Below are positions 48,513 to 58,621 of a DNA stretch of 64,000 nucleotides, one piece after another. The notes under the pieces are model-generated. The model had not been told where the DNA came from. It worked only from the letters and a program-made list of their open reading frames with translations, and searched no databases. Where the stretch lies: assembly GCA_018136815.1 (NCBI GenBank), contig CM030940.1, positions 2,525,915-2,589,914 of the forward strand. Direction: 5' to 3'. A program made the translations under genes and the position numbers. The stretch's first letter is position 1; every line of letters begins with the position of its first letter. The stretch is from Isochrysis galbana. Lineage: Eukaryota > Haptophyta > Isochrysidales > Isochrysidaceae.

Positions 48513-48822
48513 CCCTCACCCAAGCAGCGAACCTAAATCGATCTCCAAGGGGAGATGGCAAACCAAACCTGATTGCCCCCAGAAGCAGGTAAAGAAACGC
48601 GGGGAGATAGCGAATTAAACCTTTTGCGAGGCGCCTGGGAGGAAGAAAGGTGGGGAAACTTCCCTTCTCTTCGAGAGAGCAGAGGGAGGGCGCTCCAGAA
48701 CCCTAGATCCTAGGCGTCCACGCGAAGTTTTTGACCGAGAACGAGAACGAGAGAATTATAACGATAAATACCGAACGAAGAGGAGAGAGAAGCCTAACGA
48801 GCGTCGATTCGCGAATGCGACA
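48513..48822 (-). repeat. 310-bp direct repeat, LTR-like (copy A)
   Basis: It is identical in length to 49686-49995, with one difference noticed (AAGGGG against GAGGGG near the low end). On the minus strand it begins TGTCGCATTCGCG. Sequence beyond the low end repeats GGGGAGATGGCAAACCA again at 48477. Near-identity implies a recent event. Confidence 0.85.
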
Positions 48823-49685
48823 CCCCCCTGCTAGGATCGAGCGTCCCGCGAGGCGATCCGATGGCGACAGGCGTGCGAGAGCCTCGGAGCGACAGCGAAC
48901 GAAGGTAGGCGAGGCAAGGGCAGCGTGCGCAAATGAGTGGGAGCCAAACCACGGGGAACCGCGCGACGATCCCGACGAGTACCACCACTGCCCGAGGACG
49001 AAGACCGCGTGCTGCGGCCACCAGAAGCCGGAGGCGAGATCGAGCAGGCAGAGAAACAAAGAATCTCGAGAGCCTTGGCCGCGAGATAGACGATCGATAG
49101 CTTCGACGGTGAGCGGGAGAGGACTATCCGAGATACGAAGCTTCGAGTTCGTGTCGCGATAATCGACGCAGAGGCGAACGGATCCGTCCTTCTTGCCGAC
49201 GAGGACGACCCGCGAAGCCCATGGCGAATTGGACTTACGAATGATGCCTGCCGCCTCCATCTCGGCGACGTGCTTGTCGACGATGGCACGGCCCTCGTCG
49301 CCCATCTTGGACGGAGCGTGCCGGTGGGCTGTAGCACCGGGGAGGAGAGGCAGCTCGACCTCCATGACGTGCGTGTGCCGAGGGTTCTTCGGGTCGAGAG
49401 CGAACGCGTCGATATGCCGTGCCAGCAGGCAGCGTACGCGCTGCCTCTGGGACGGCGACAATTGCTTGTCGGGATCGATGGTGATAGCGTCGAGGAGCGC
49501 GCGCTGTGCCTCAGTGAGCGAGGACTCGGGGTCGTCCCTATCGCCGGCGACCGTCGGCCGAGCCTCGTGCAACTTGTACTCGATGTAGGCTGACGCCACC
49601 GGCGAGTACGCAGGAAGGGTTACAGGACGTGGTGCCAGGTTCCAGACCGTGATCAGCACCTCCCCCTCCGGAGTTGGGGTTTCGA
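48823..49685 (-). mobile_element. Ty3/gypsy pol fragment between the LTR-like repeats
   Basis: The minus-strand frame reads VETPTPEGEVLITVWN, RPVTLPAYSPVASA, HTHVMEVELPLLPGATAHRH, EMEAAGIIRKSNSPWASRVV, LVGKKDGSVRLCVDYRDTNS and FLCLLDLASGFW. The RT starts normally, but the last block should read lDl.sGyhqi and homology ends there, so the catalytic core (YxDD) is deleted. Homologous to 32790-33635. Gag, protease and integrase are missing. Confidence 0.85.
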
Positions 49686-49995
49686 CCCTCACCCAAGCAG
49701 CGAACCTAAATCGATCTCCGAGGGGAGATGGCAAACCAAACCTGATTGCCCCCAGAAGCAGGTAAAGAAACGCGGGGAGATAGCGAATTAAACCTTTTGC
49801 GAGGCGCCTGGGAGGAAGAAAGGTGGGGAAACTTCCCTTCTCTTCGAGAGAGCAGAGGGAGGGCGCTCCAGAACCCTAGATCCTAGGCGTCCACGCGAAG
49901 TTTTTGACCGAGAACGAGAACGAGAGAATTATAACGATAAATACCGAACGAAGAGGAGAGAGAAGCCTAACGAGCGTCGATTCGCGAATGCGACA
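49686..49995 (-). repeat. 310-bp direct repeat, LTR-like (copy B)
   Basis: Partner of 48513-48822, at a constant offset of 1173 bp with no indels seen. On the minus strand it is the 5' member and abuts the gypsy pol frame directly, so gag and protease were lost between repeat and pol. Confidence 0.85.
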
Positions 49996-50248
49996 AGTAC
50001 TGATGGAGACACCGCTGTCGCCGAGGCGACCACGCCAGGACGACCCAGTACTGCTACACATCACATACATACTGGTCTTCCCGACATTAAGTGTTTCACG
50101 ATGTTTTGCGTATGTTTCGCGTTCGCGCAATTTACCCCCCGATGTCCAATGTTTCGCGAAAGTTTTTTTCCGCCGAAACCCGCCAAAGTTTCGTAAAAAG
50201 TTTCGCGAAACCCTTACCGGGCCCTAAATACTTGTTGCTTGTTGGGAG

Positions 50249-50575
50249 ATGTCCCTGCACAAGAGATTGATCATATCTCTTCCGCGCGCGGATTGGCCCG
50301 ACGTGACGCTGCCCCAGCCGGAGACATTAGCCGAGGCGGCGGCCATTTTGAAAATCATTTTGCAGAGCACGGCACGCTGTCGAGGCCTCCGGCTGCCGGC
50401 TGCCGCCGTCGAGCGCGCGGCGGTGGGACTCCGACGTCGCGGCCATTTACGCGCGCGATACCGTGGCGCAACAGTTACGCACGGCGGACGCGATAGCCGC
50501 AGGGGCGAGCACCAGCCTAGAAGAGGCAGTTCCCCGTCCTGGGTACAGCCCGCTAGATACTGATCCTGCCGCGTG
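50249..50575 (+). pseudogene. Small ORF of unknown origin, one frameshift
   Basis: ATG 50249 opens MSLHKRLIISLPRADWPDVT and continues LPQPETLAEAAAILKIILQS. After about 50430 the protein-like frame shifts to SDVAAIYARDTVAQQLRTAD and STSLEEAVPRPGYSPLDTDP, ending TGA 50573-50575. Joined, the two would give about 108 residues. No family was recognised; the neighbourhood is mobile DNA, so an element origin is likely. Confidence 0.4.
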
Positions 50576-51129
50576 AGCGCGGCAGCGGTGTGACCGCGAT
50601 ATCAATATTAAGATTGCTTCACCTTACTCTCTTACCCCGCCGGTGAGCCTATGGATGGGGGTACACGTGCGTTTCCGGGATGGCTATACCGACCCTGGCG
50701 GCTCAGAGCTCCTAAGGAGCCTCCACCTCCACGCACCGGCAGACGGCCCTAGCACAACATAATTAGTCTAGGCCACGCCAGGCTCCAGTAACCCACAGAA
50801 AGCGCACACACAGAAACGTGAGCAAGGGGCGACAAGCAGCGGACGGCGGCGTTCAATTCATCACAAGGGCAACAGGAAGGAAAGGTGAAACGACCTCGTG
50901 CACTGCGACTGCGAAGAAAAGGCGTTCTCTTCTTTCCCCACGCTGTCTCTGTTTCCCTATTTTTCTGCGCTTTTCCCCATCTTCACCCCCACCCCACGGC
51001 GCCCTCATTTCTTCGCCCCGACAGGAACACTGAAACGGAATATTCTCGGGAACGGCGGCACGAAATGAAAGACGGCACAGAACAACCGTTACGATTAGAT
51101 AAGAGAGAGGGGGGGGGGGGGGAGAGAGG

Positions 51130-51190
<61 letters not shown>

Positions 51191-52120
51191 GAGGGAGGGA
51201 GGGAGGGAGGGGGGCGGGGGGCGACATTTTTCGATGGGCAGAGCGAGCGAGCGGCTGAGAAGAAGCGCTCCCCCCCCCCCTCCCTCTGCTGCTGAGGTGG
51301 TCTCGTCTCTCTACCGTTTTCTCTCTCCCCCCCCCCTCTCTCTATCTCTGCTCTCTCTCTCTCTCTACTCTCTCTGCTCTCTCTCTCTGCTCTCTCTCTC
51401 TGCTCTCTCTCTCTCTGCTTGCTCTGTCTGCTTGCTCTCTCTCTGCTTGCTCTCCCTCCCTCCCTCCCTCCCTCCCTCTCCTCCTCCATCTTTCATGAGT
51501 TCTCGAAATCTCTCTCTCTCTCTCGGGGTTGTTGTGCGTGCTCACCTTGGCACTGCGCTACGTGCAACGCTCTCTTCCCCTCTTCTCTCTCTCGAGGCAC
51601 AGCGGCGGGCGGCGCCTACTACTCCACACCACTAGAAACAACGAAACTACATGCGGGTGCTCTACTGAGGCCGTAAAAAAGGCAGAGTCCTCCTTCTTCC
51701 CCTTCTTCCTCTCCTCCTCCTCCCCTCTACTTTCATTCTTCTCCCCCTGCCTTTCAGTCGAGTCTCCTCTGCTCTCCCCCCTCCTTTTCTTCCCCTACTC
51801 TCTCTCTCTACGGCTTCTCTCCTTCTCCCCCCTTTTCCCCCCTCCTGGTCTGCTCGTCCTTTCTTCCAGCCAGCCCTCTTCTCTCTTTACCCCCTCGCAC
51901 TTCTTAACCCTCCCACCACCGCCTCCTCCAGAGTCCCCCCCCCCACCCCACCCGGCCTCGCTTGCTTTTCTACCCTCCCCCCCCCCTCTTTTCTTTCTTC
52001 CCACCCACTCCCCTCCTCCTCCTACACTGCTGCCGCTCCCCTCACGGCCCGCGCCGCGCTGCCCACGCCCTCCACCCCTCTCCTCTCTCTCGCTCCCTCT
52101 CTCCCTCCTTTCTCTGCGCG
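50576..52120. other. Low-complexity region upstream of the GOST receptor gene
   Basis: A (GA)n run is at about 51132-51187, CT/GCTCT repeats at 51330-51480, and an almost pure pyrimidine tract at 51690-52110 ends at the gene start. The first 350 bp hold no recognised feature. Confidence 0.55.
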
Positions 52121-53944
52121 ATGCGCGCGTCGCAGCTGGCAGTGGCCGGCATGCTCGCATGCGTGCAGGCACTCCGCATCGAACCGGGCCTCCCCGACTC
52201 CGAATTCCGCGATGCGCCCTACCCATCGAATGCCCACTCCTTTGGGGCGAGCGGAGAGCTGGTGGTTGCGGCCTCCTGCCCTTGCAACTGGAGCCAAGAG
52301 GCGTGGAGCGTGCCGACCGACCTGCGAGACCGGACGCTTCTGATCCCGCAACACCTCTGCGCTTCGATGAACTCCACTGACGACGCAGAGCCGCGTGTCT
52401 GCACGCCCGGCATGGCTGCATGCACCGCACAGCGCGCAAATGCGTCGGCAGTCGTCTTTGCCTGCGATTTTGCACGCGCAGAGGAGTCCGATCACAAGGC
52501 TCCACGCGATTGCCTCGTTCAGTCGACCGAATCTTACTGCGGCCTTCCCGCCGTGGTCGTCCTCAACAACGTGTCCGTCCTTATGGCTATGGCTGCAGCT
52601 GTGAACTACACAATCGCCGACCCGCTCGGGGCTACTCTTGAGATGGGCGCATCAAGCAACCTCTCGAACGCTACGCTTCCACCGGCTCCGTCGCTGTCGC
52701 AGCAGCTGTGGGTGTTGTCCACTGCCGCGATCTACAATGTCAGTCTGACCTGGAAAGAGGAAGATGGCTGTGAAGTGTACCAAAATGTGCCGATTGTGTA
52801 CTTGTCGACTGTGCCCATATGGTGGTTCCTAACCATGGTTTGGACGTGGAACACGTACCGCCGCAACGCTGCCTCGGCGCGGGATCTGCACCGTTTGCTC
52901 TGCTGGGTACCGACCCTTCAATTCATCAATGGTGTCTTATCCCTCTTCTACTTCTCGTCATGCCCCTGGGATGGCACTATGGAACTCATCTACGCCATGT
53001 TGTGGGCTGTCGTCACGATTCTCAAAGAACCAGTCATCTTGCTCTGTTTGCTGCTGGTTGCCAAGGGCTGGTGCATAACGCGCAATCACCTACATCGGCG
53101 CGAAATCTGCATCGCTGGTTCCACGGTGGCGCTCTTGTACGCAGCCATTTCCATCCAGCTCTCGATGTCCACACTCATCAGTCTCGTGCCGATGGTCATC
53201 ATGTATATCGTGATGCTTGTCGATATTGTATTCTCGATCCTCGCCAATCTGCGTGTGCTCAAGGCACAGCTTATTGTCCTCCACTCCTTTGGGATCGATC
53301 CGACCACCACGCCAGTCCATCGCAAATACATCATGTATGTCCGTCTTGCGAAGTTCACAGCGGTCTACACCGTGCTCGAGATTGTCCTTCACTCTATCTT
53401 CCCACAACAAGCCAACAAGGAGTATTGGCTGTTCGTCACTCTGCATTCTCTCATGGAGATCGCTGTAGCGACTGCTATTGGTTACACGTTTCGCGCACAA
53501 CCCCTCAATGTGCACTTCCAGCAGGTCCAGCAAGTCGCAGCTGAATTGGCGGAGCAGATGCTCCCCTCGATCACCACTGTGGAGGTGAAACCGGAAGCCC
53601 TTTCTGGATCTGGTTTAATCGCGTGGAGACCAGACATGGAACTCAACGGCCGGAGGCAGGCCGGCCAGCAGCTGCCCTCCACCATCCTTGTCCTCAACCC
53701 CGGGGATGTCGAGGTCCAGGATGCTCCACCCTCCCGGCAAGGGGTGCGGCAAGGGGCGGCTGGTGAATCCGTGGGAAGCGCTCCATGGTCATCGGGATTG
53801 ATGAGCCACATAAGCAATCGCACGCGGGAAATTTCCGCGAGCAGGCGGGCAGGGGAGGAGGAGGGGCGTAATGGTAATGCGCAAAGCGCTTCTTCGCTTG
53901 AGAATTCGCATCAGGAAATGTCACGACTGCCCGAACGCCCTTGA
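52121..53944 (+). CDS. GOST-type seven-transmembrane protein (Lung 7-TM / GPR107-like)
   Basis: A single exon encodes 607 aa. The N-terminus MRASQLAVAGMLACVQAL is a signal peptide. The luminal domain (residues about 20-220) has many Cys and several N-glycosylation sites (NWSQ, NVSV, NYTI, NLSN, NATL). Seven hydrophobic segments follow at about 225-243, 260-278, 289-315, 329-347, 353-377, 410-427 and 435-457. The pattern VPIWWFLTMVWTWNTYR after segment 1 and the block TVLEIVLHSIF in segment 6 fit the GOST family (GPR107/GPR108, TMEM87, plant Lung-7TM proteins), which act in Golgi-endosome trafficking. The cytosolic tail of about 150 residues is Ser/Arg-rich. The family call is from topology and local motifs, not alignment. 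It follows a long pyrimidine-rich leader. Confidence 0.75.
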   Translation: MRASQLAVAGMLACVQALRIEPGLPDSEFRDAPYPSNAHSFGASGELVVAASCPCNWSQEAWSVPTDLRDRTLLIPQHLCASMNSTDDAEPRVCTPGMAACTAQRANASAVVFACDFARAEESDHKAPRDCLVQSTESYCGLPAVVVLNNVSVLMAMAAAVNYTIADPLGATLEMGASSNLSNATLPPAPSLSQQLWVLSTAAIYNVSLTWKEEDGCEVYQNVPIVYLSTVPIWWFLTMVWTWNTYRRNAASARDLHRLLCWVPTLQFINGVLSLFYFSSCPWDGTMELIYAMLWAVVTILKEPVILLCLLLVAKGWCITRNHLHRREICIAGSTVALLYAAISIQLSMSTLISLVPMVIMYIVMLVDIVFSILANLRVLKAQLIVLHSFGIDPTTTPVHRKYIMYVRLAKFTAVYTVLEIVLHSIFPQQANKEYWLFVTLHSLMEIAVATAIGYTFRAQPLNVHFQQVQQVAAELAEQMLPSITTVEVKPEALSGSGLIAWRPDMELNGRRQAGQQLPSTILVLNPGDVEVQDAPPSRQGVRQGAAGESVGSAPWSSGLMSHISNRTREISASRRAGEEEGRNGNAQSASSLENSHQEMSRLPERP

Positions 53945-55303
53945 AGCCGTGACTGACGAGTCGGGCGGTCTTCATGAGTTCGTTTGGAGAGCAGAAAAGT
54001 AAGCAAGATTCGTCGAAGGTGGCAACCACGTGAATGAGGGAGTCGAATGCGCCGCATTCTTCTGCGTCACCACACGTAGCCAAGAACCGCCACGAGACAC
54101 GGGCAGCGTCGCTGGTGACACCCTCGAAATGGCTCAAGTCTCTCGCGGCACATACAGCCTATGGATAAGACCTCTCCGCGCTCCTTGGTGTGATGTGCAA
54201 CACTGTGGTTACAATCTCCTATTCGAGGTGGAGCCTATCATCACTTATGTTCACGGTTCGCTCGGCACGATGCCATAGGGATCGTGATGGAATGATTCAG
54301 AGTCCAGTGTGCGAGTGCCGATGCGTGGTGTAGCTTCCCTGATGCGTGTAGCTTCCTGCTTTTCCGCCCAAGGAATGAAGGGGGGAAGCGGAAAGGAGGT
54401 GAGACAGGGTGAGTGACGATGTCGAGAAGCAGCACGTTGTGAGTGCGATGGGGTTCCCCGTTGTAACTAGTAGTAGCCAGAATCTTCAGAATTCTTGCCC
54501 ATTGACCATTGACGCACCCCGTTTTTGAGCAGTTTGCAGTTTCCAGCCGCTTTTAACTCCATACTCATACTGCATACTGCTGGCTGGAACTAGAAGCGCA
54601 AATACTGGCGCTGTGCGCAGATCGGCAGTTTTGGCGACGACTGTCGGCGGGGCGCATGGATGTATAAGAATAAGTAGTAAGTAGTAAAAGTGGTAAGTGG
54701 AAGTGGCACTTCGAAGTTGAAGTGGAAGTGGAAGTGGGACGCCGAGCGCGGAGCCGGTGCCAGGCCCGGCCTCGAAGGGGCATCGGGGGACCGGACGAAA
54801 AATTCTCGCGCGGGGGGGCCTCGTCCTCGCATCTCTCTTCTCTTTGGCCGCCGAGTGGAATATTCCGAACGACGATGCCGTCCCTTTTTTTCATTTTTCA
54901 GACGCATACTTTTCGTAAGATTAGTAAACTCCGTAACATTCGACATTGACGTTGACAGGTTGACATTGGACGGACTCGACACTCGACACTCGACACTGGA
55001 GCATATTGATCTCAACATCAACATCATCAACTCTATTATTGATTGTATGGCTGCCAAAGTGTGTCGGGGGATGGCCCTCGAACTTCCCTGAGAGCTGGGG
55101 CGCTGGGGGTGAGCTTGTGGCGAGCAGAAAACCAGAAGAAAGGGTGCGGAAGTTCCACTTTTGGTACTTGTTCGGCAGTGATGAGTAAATTAAAATACTA
55201 CTAGTACTAGAAGGTTGTTCTTAGGGCCTCTTCCTCGCGCGGAGAGAAGGCAGCAGCGCGCACAGCTTGCGCGGCGCGGCCGTTCGTACGTGGAGCCGCA
55301 CCC
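53945..55303. other. Intergenic, unassigned
   Basis: It contains tandem GAAGTG units at 54705-54737 and a CGACACTCGACACTCGACACT run near 54980. GCCAGAATCTTCAGAATTCT at 54478 resembles the GAATCTTCAGATG tails of the mobile elements. No gene was recognised. Confidence 0.4.
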
Positions 55304-56340
55304 ATGGGCCGCCGGCTGCTCGTCGCGGGGGACAAGTCTCACGCGGGCAAATCGACCATCTCACTTGGGCTCCTAGGTGCCCTGCTGGAGGCCGGATATG
55401 CCCCGAGCGAGCTCGCGTACATCAAGCCTGCCACACAGTGCGTCTCCTCAACGCTGACTGCACGTTTCTGCCAAGCAAATGGAATTGACTACATGCACGT
55501 CGGGCCCGTCGTGTTCTACCGCGGCTTCACACGTTCGTATCTCGACGCGGCAGCTGAAGCTGTCTCAAGAGGAGGATCGGCACCCGACGGCTCTGAGCTT
55601 GTGGCAAAATGTTCGGCAGCTGTGGAGAAGTTGTCTAAAGACAAGAAGATCATCATCATCGATGGTGTCGGCTACCCATCTGTCGGCTCCATCGTCGGGT
55701 GCTCTTCGGCAGATCTTGCCCTAGCCTGCGCAGCTCCAGTTCTATTAGTTGGGAAGCCCGGAGTCGGCGACGCCATCGACTCCTTCAATCTGTGCGCTGC
55801 TGCCACTTTCAACATTTGCTTTGCTCTAGTGGTGTAATTGACTCCTTGCACCCTGCTAGAACCCATGAATCCTGGAATAGTCCCGCGCGCTGTCGGCCCA
55901 TGCCGTCTCACATTTGCCCTCGCTATCTCTGCAGGTGCGCAAGATACTTTGAAGCCCAACGAATACCAGTCCTTGGAGCCATATTCAACAAGGCGCCCTT
56001 GAAGGGCTTCTATGGGCGAGACTCGTGTGATCGATATATACGTCAGTATTTTGCCTGCAGCCGCCCACACCAACGTGTCTACGGCGTATTGCCAGCCGCA
56101 GAGGGTCTAGATACAGGCGCCGAGGAGTCTTGCTCGTTCGCGTACAGGCATCCGGAGGCACAACCAGATGCAGGGCCCATGACGGAAGCAGACCTAGTAG
56201 CCATGAAGCGCATCACAGAGTTGTTCCATCAGTATGTGGATGTGAAGAATCTGCTCGAGGATCTAGAGACAGCTAGCGAAAACCCTGCCTCTTACTGTAG
56301 GCCGGCGACCTTCTTTCCTGGCACATCGAACTCAACTTGA
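55304..56340 (+). CDS. BioD-like P-loop protein (AAA_26 type)
   Basis: The exons are 55304-55791 and 55935-56340, with a 143-bp GT-AG intron (phase 2), giving 297 aa. The N-terminal P-loop is VAGDKSHAGKSTISLGLL, followed by YIKPATQCV, as in dethiobiotin synthetase-like and phosphotransacetylase N-terminal ATPase domains. KKIIIIDGVGYPSVGS is the Walker B-like strand. APVLLVGKPGVGDAIDSFNL and then, across the splice, VLGAIFNKAP complete the fold. The C-terminal part (residues about 240-297) is not recognised. True BioD carries GTDTxVGKT, so dethiobiotin synthesis is not claimed; an ATP-dependent ligase or regulator is equally possible. The donor and acceptor both sit in a GTGCGC repeat, but only this join keeps the frame. 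Confidence 0.72.
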
Positions 56341-56655
56341 AAGACGTTCGAATCCTCGTGTGTGTTGCTCCTACGTTGCTCCGTCATATGTCATCCTCCT
56401 GTGCTTGCTCCACCTCTCCTAGTTGGAGTGAGCGCTGCATGATTCGCGCGTGCTGCTCCTTGCCCGCTCAACAACGATTTCACGTGAGGTTCCGAGGAGG
56501 TGATGTTTCCGCGCATGTGGCAATGAGCAAGCAAGGCTCTAAACGCGTGTGCATGGTGGTGTTGGTGATGGTGTGCGTGTGCGTACGCGTGTGTATGTAT
56601 GGTATGTATGGCTTGTGGCGCTCGCACTCAGCTGCATGTGTTCATGTTGGATCGA
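56341..56655. other. 3' flank of the BioD-like gene
   Basis: A GTGTGCG/GTATG-rich stretch lies at 56550-56615. Nothing else was recognised. Confidence 0.4.
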
Positions 56656-57135
56656 GCAACTAACTTTGTAGTTGGTTGCGACGGGGCGCGCCTCGTGTCA
56701 CTGTTGTGGTTGTCGTAGAATTCTTTTGCGTAGATTTCTTTCGGGTACTCGTGATTCAAGTGTATACTCGTACTTGGTTCGCCCATGAGGGGGCAGCCGC
56801 CATCCCCCCCCCATCTCCACTCCTCCCCTACTGTGGGGGAGGAACCACGGACGACGGACGGAAGCACCCACCCTCTTTGCATGTATGGCATGCCACATGC
56901 ATGGAGCAGACTGCAAACTGTCCTGCTGACCCACTCTTGCTCTCTTCCCCACAGACGCTCGCCTGGCTCGCTCGCCCTGGCCTGTCGCGGCCAGTCCATT
57001 GCTCCAGCACCCTCTCGCATCCGCGATCGACCTTTTTTGTTTTAGAAGTAGTCTACGTTTTCATGCCCCCTCTTTGTAGGCTAGGCACCGTTAGAAAATC
57101 TTCCGCCTACACTTTGCCCTTCCACCTGCTGCGCC
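56656..57135 (+). mobile_element. Hairpin-headed element, GCAACTAACT subgroup
   Basis: A 10-bp stem GCAACTAACT / AGTTGGTTGC with loop TTGT lies at 56656-56679, the longest hairpin of the family. The start codon has decayed (GACGGGGC instead of ATGGGGC). CTCCCCTACTGTGGGGGAGG and GAACCAC (about 56823-56848) and the stem TGCATGT/ACATGCA with inner GGC/GCC at 56878-56901 correspond in position to the stem-loops of the 38073 element. The right border is uncertain. Confidence 0.65.
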
Positions 57136-58150
57136 GGCGGCCTACGTATGCGTGTGTATGACGCGGAGGAGCGGAGGCGGAGGCGGAGGCGTTCCGCGCG
57201 CCGGCGCGGGGGGAAGGCCCCCTGCGGTATTTGCTGGCCCCACAGCCACAGTTTTCCGTTTTTGCTTTTGCACTATTTTTTACTGTTTTTCTTGATTCTC
57301 AAAAACGGTTGTATTTGTCTTTCTAGTACTACGACCTCGGCCGTCCCCCGTGGGAAAAAACGAACGCGACAAACGACAAAGACAAAGATTCATTTGTACT
57401 TGAGTAACTTGTATTCGACGGCACGCGGCACGCGGCCTTGGGGACGCGGGGGTGGACGCGGGGGTGGGGAGCGGATACGTGAGAGTCGTGGGCCCGAGGC
57501 TGCGTGCGCGGCGAGTGTTGGAAAGTTCCAACGTTCGCTCGGCGCACTCGTGCTCGTAGTGAGCAGATGTGATTGATAGTGATAGATACATCGTGATATT
57601 GCCTGGCCATCCGTCTGGAAGGAGACGGTAGGTGTGCGCAGGAGTCTGTGAATGTGATCTCCCTCGTGTATCTTAGTCGTTGTCTGAGGGGGTCGGTGCG
57701 CAGGAGTCTGTGAAGACGCCATCCGTCAGAGCGGTGGTGCTTCCAGAGGCCTCGATTTCGCCGAGGGAGAGCGCGATCTCCCCCCGCGCGGGGGAGGGGG
57801 GATGGAGGGGGCGGGGGGGGGCGGAGGGGCGCGAGGGGGCGGGGGGCGGGGGGGGGGCGGCGGAGGTGGCCATCCACGGGAAGGAAGACGGGCCCTTCTT
57901 TTCTCTGCTGATTGCTGATATAGACGGAGGAGGTGTGTGTAAGAGAGAAGAATATCCTGTGGGCAAAGAAGAGTGCCGGGGGGAGGGGGGAAGGGGGAAA
58001 GAAAGCGGGGGGAGGGGGGGAGCGGGGGGGGGGGGGGGAGGGAGAGGGGGGGAAGCAAAGGGAAAGGAAGCGTTGAGAAGAGGAATATTGGGTGCAGGAC
58101 GGTCTGCTCTCGTCATTGCCGCGTCCGACGCGTGGCCGGCCCAGCTGGCC
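57136..58150. other. Repeat-rich and low-complexity leader of the 58151 gene
   Basis: AAACGGTTG and CTGTTTTTC blocks at 57270-57320 resemble TIR-element interiors. A long G-rich tract with G runs spans 57780-58050. Confidence 0.4.
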
Positions 58151-58621
58151 ATGGAGGTGCACATAGCGAGCACTACACCCTACGGCCCGAGAGAGGCGAC
58201 GGAGGAGAAGGAGGCTGAGGATAGCATGCAGAAGAGACTTAAGGCTCAGCTGCGCCACGCTCTGCTCCATAAGGATGGGCCAAACTGCTGGGCGCTGGTC
58301 CTCTTCTCGGAGGCATGCTTCACGGCGACTACCTACAGCAGGGAGCTCGTCAAATCAGAGGGCGATCTCGTGCGGCTGATCTCGTACCGCGATGGAAATT
58401 TTGTCTTCCTCGCTGATGGCCACCATCACGAAAGCGGGATTCAGGCCGTGTACCACGCCAAAGACGAAGAGTTCAACATCAAATGGGTGGGCTGCGGCCT
58501 TGGCTTAAGTGGAGGCTACTGCCTAGCTGGACCCGATCTCGAGCATCGTTTCTGGAATGGACATGCGATTCCATCCTCTCCGAGCTCTTCTAGTAGCAGT
58601 GACGAGGAGAGGCCCGGATGA
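58151..58621 (+). CDS. Unknown 156-residue protein
   Basis: I do not recognise this protein. ATG 58151 (MEVHIASTTPYGPREATEEK) is chosen because upstream sequence in the same frame is Gly/Arg-rich low complexity. The body is compact and protein-like: LKAQLRHALLHKDGPNCWAL, VLFSEACFTATTYSRELV, LVRLISYRDGNFVFLADGHH, IQAVYHAKDEEFNIKWVGCG and a Ser/Glu tail. No membrane segment or known motif is evident. The Gly-rich GLGLSGGY block and His pairs are notable. It might be a small beta-rich enzyme or binding protein; this is only inference. Confidence 0.6.
   Translation: MEVHIASTTPYGPREATEEKEAEDSMQKRLKAQLRHALLHKDGPNCWALVLFSEACFTATTYSRELVKSEGDLVRLISYRDGNFVFLADGHHHESGIQAVYHAKDEEFNIKWVGCGLGLSGGYCLAGPDLEHRFWNGHAIPSSPSSSSSSDEERPG

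Larger units (their letters stand above)
47474..50231. mobile_element. hAT-like TIR pair enclosing a Ty3/gypsy remnant
   Basis: The left end TTAGGGCTTGGTAAAGGTTT and the right end, on the minus strand, TTTAGGGCCCGGTAAGGGTT form imperfect terminal inverted repeats. Both are followed by repeated AAAGTTT(C/T)G blocks. The flanks ATAATTG (left) and ATACTTG (right) are near-identical, as expected for a decayed target duplication. No transposase is inside. hAT-like is proposed from the TAGGGC-GGTA termini and is tentative. Confidence 0.5.

Noticed and set aside
55304..56340. True dethiobiotin synthetase forming a pathway pair with biotin synthase
   Set aside because: The P-loop reads GDKSHAGKST rather than the GTDTxVGKT of BioD, the two genes are 42 kb apart, and BioD-specific substrate residues were not recognised.
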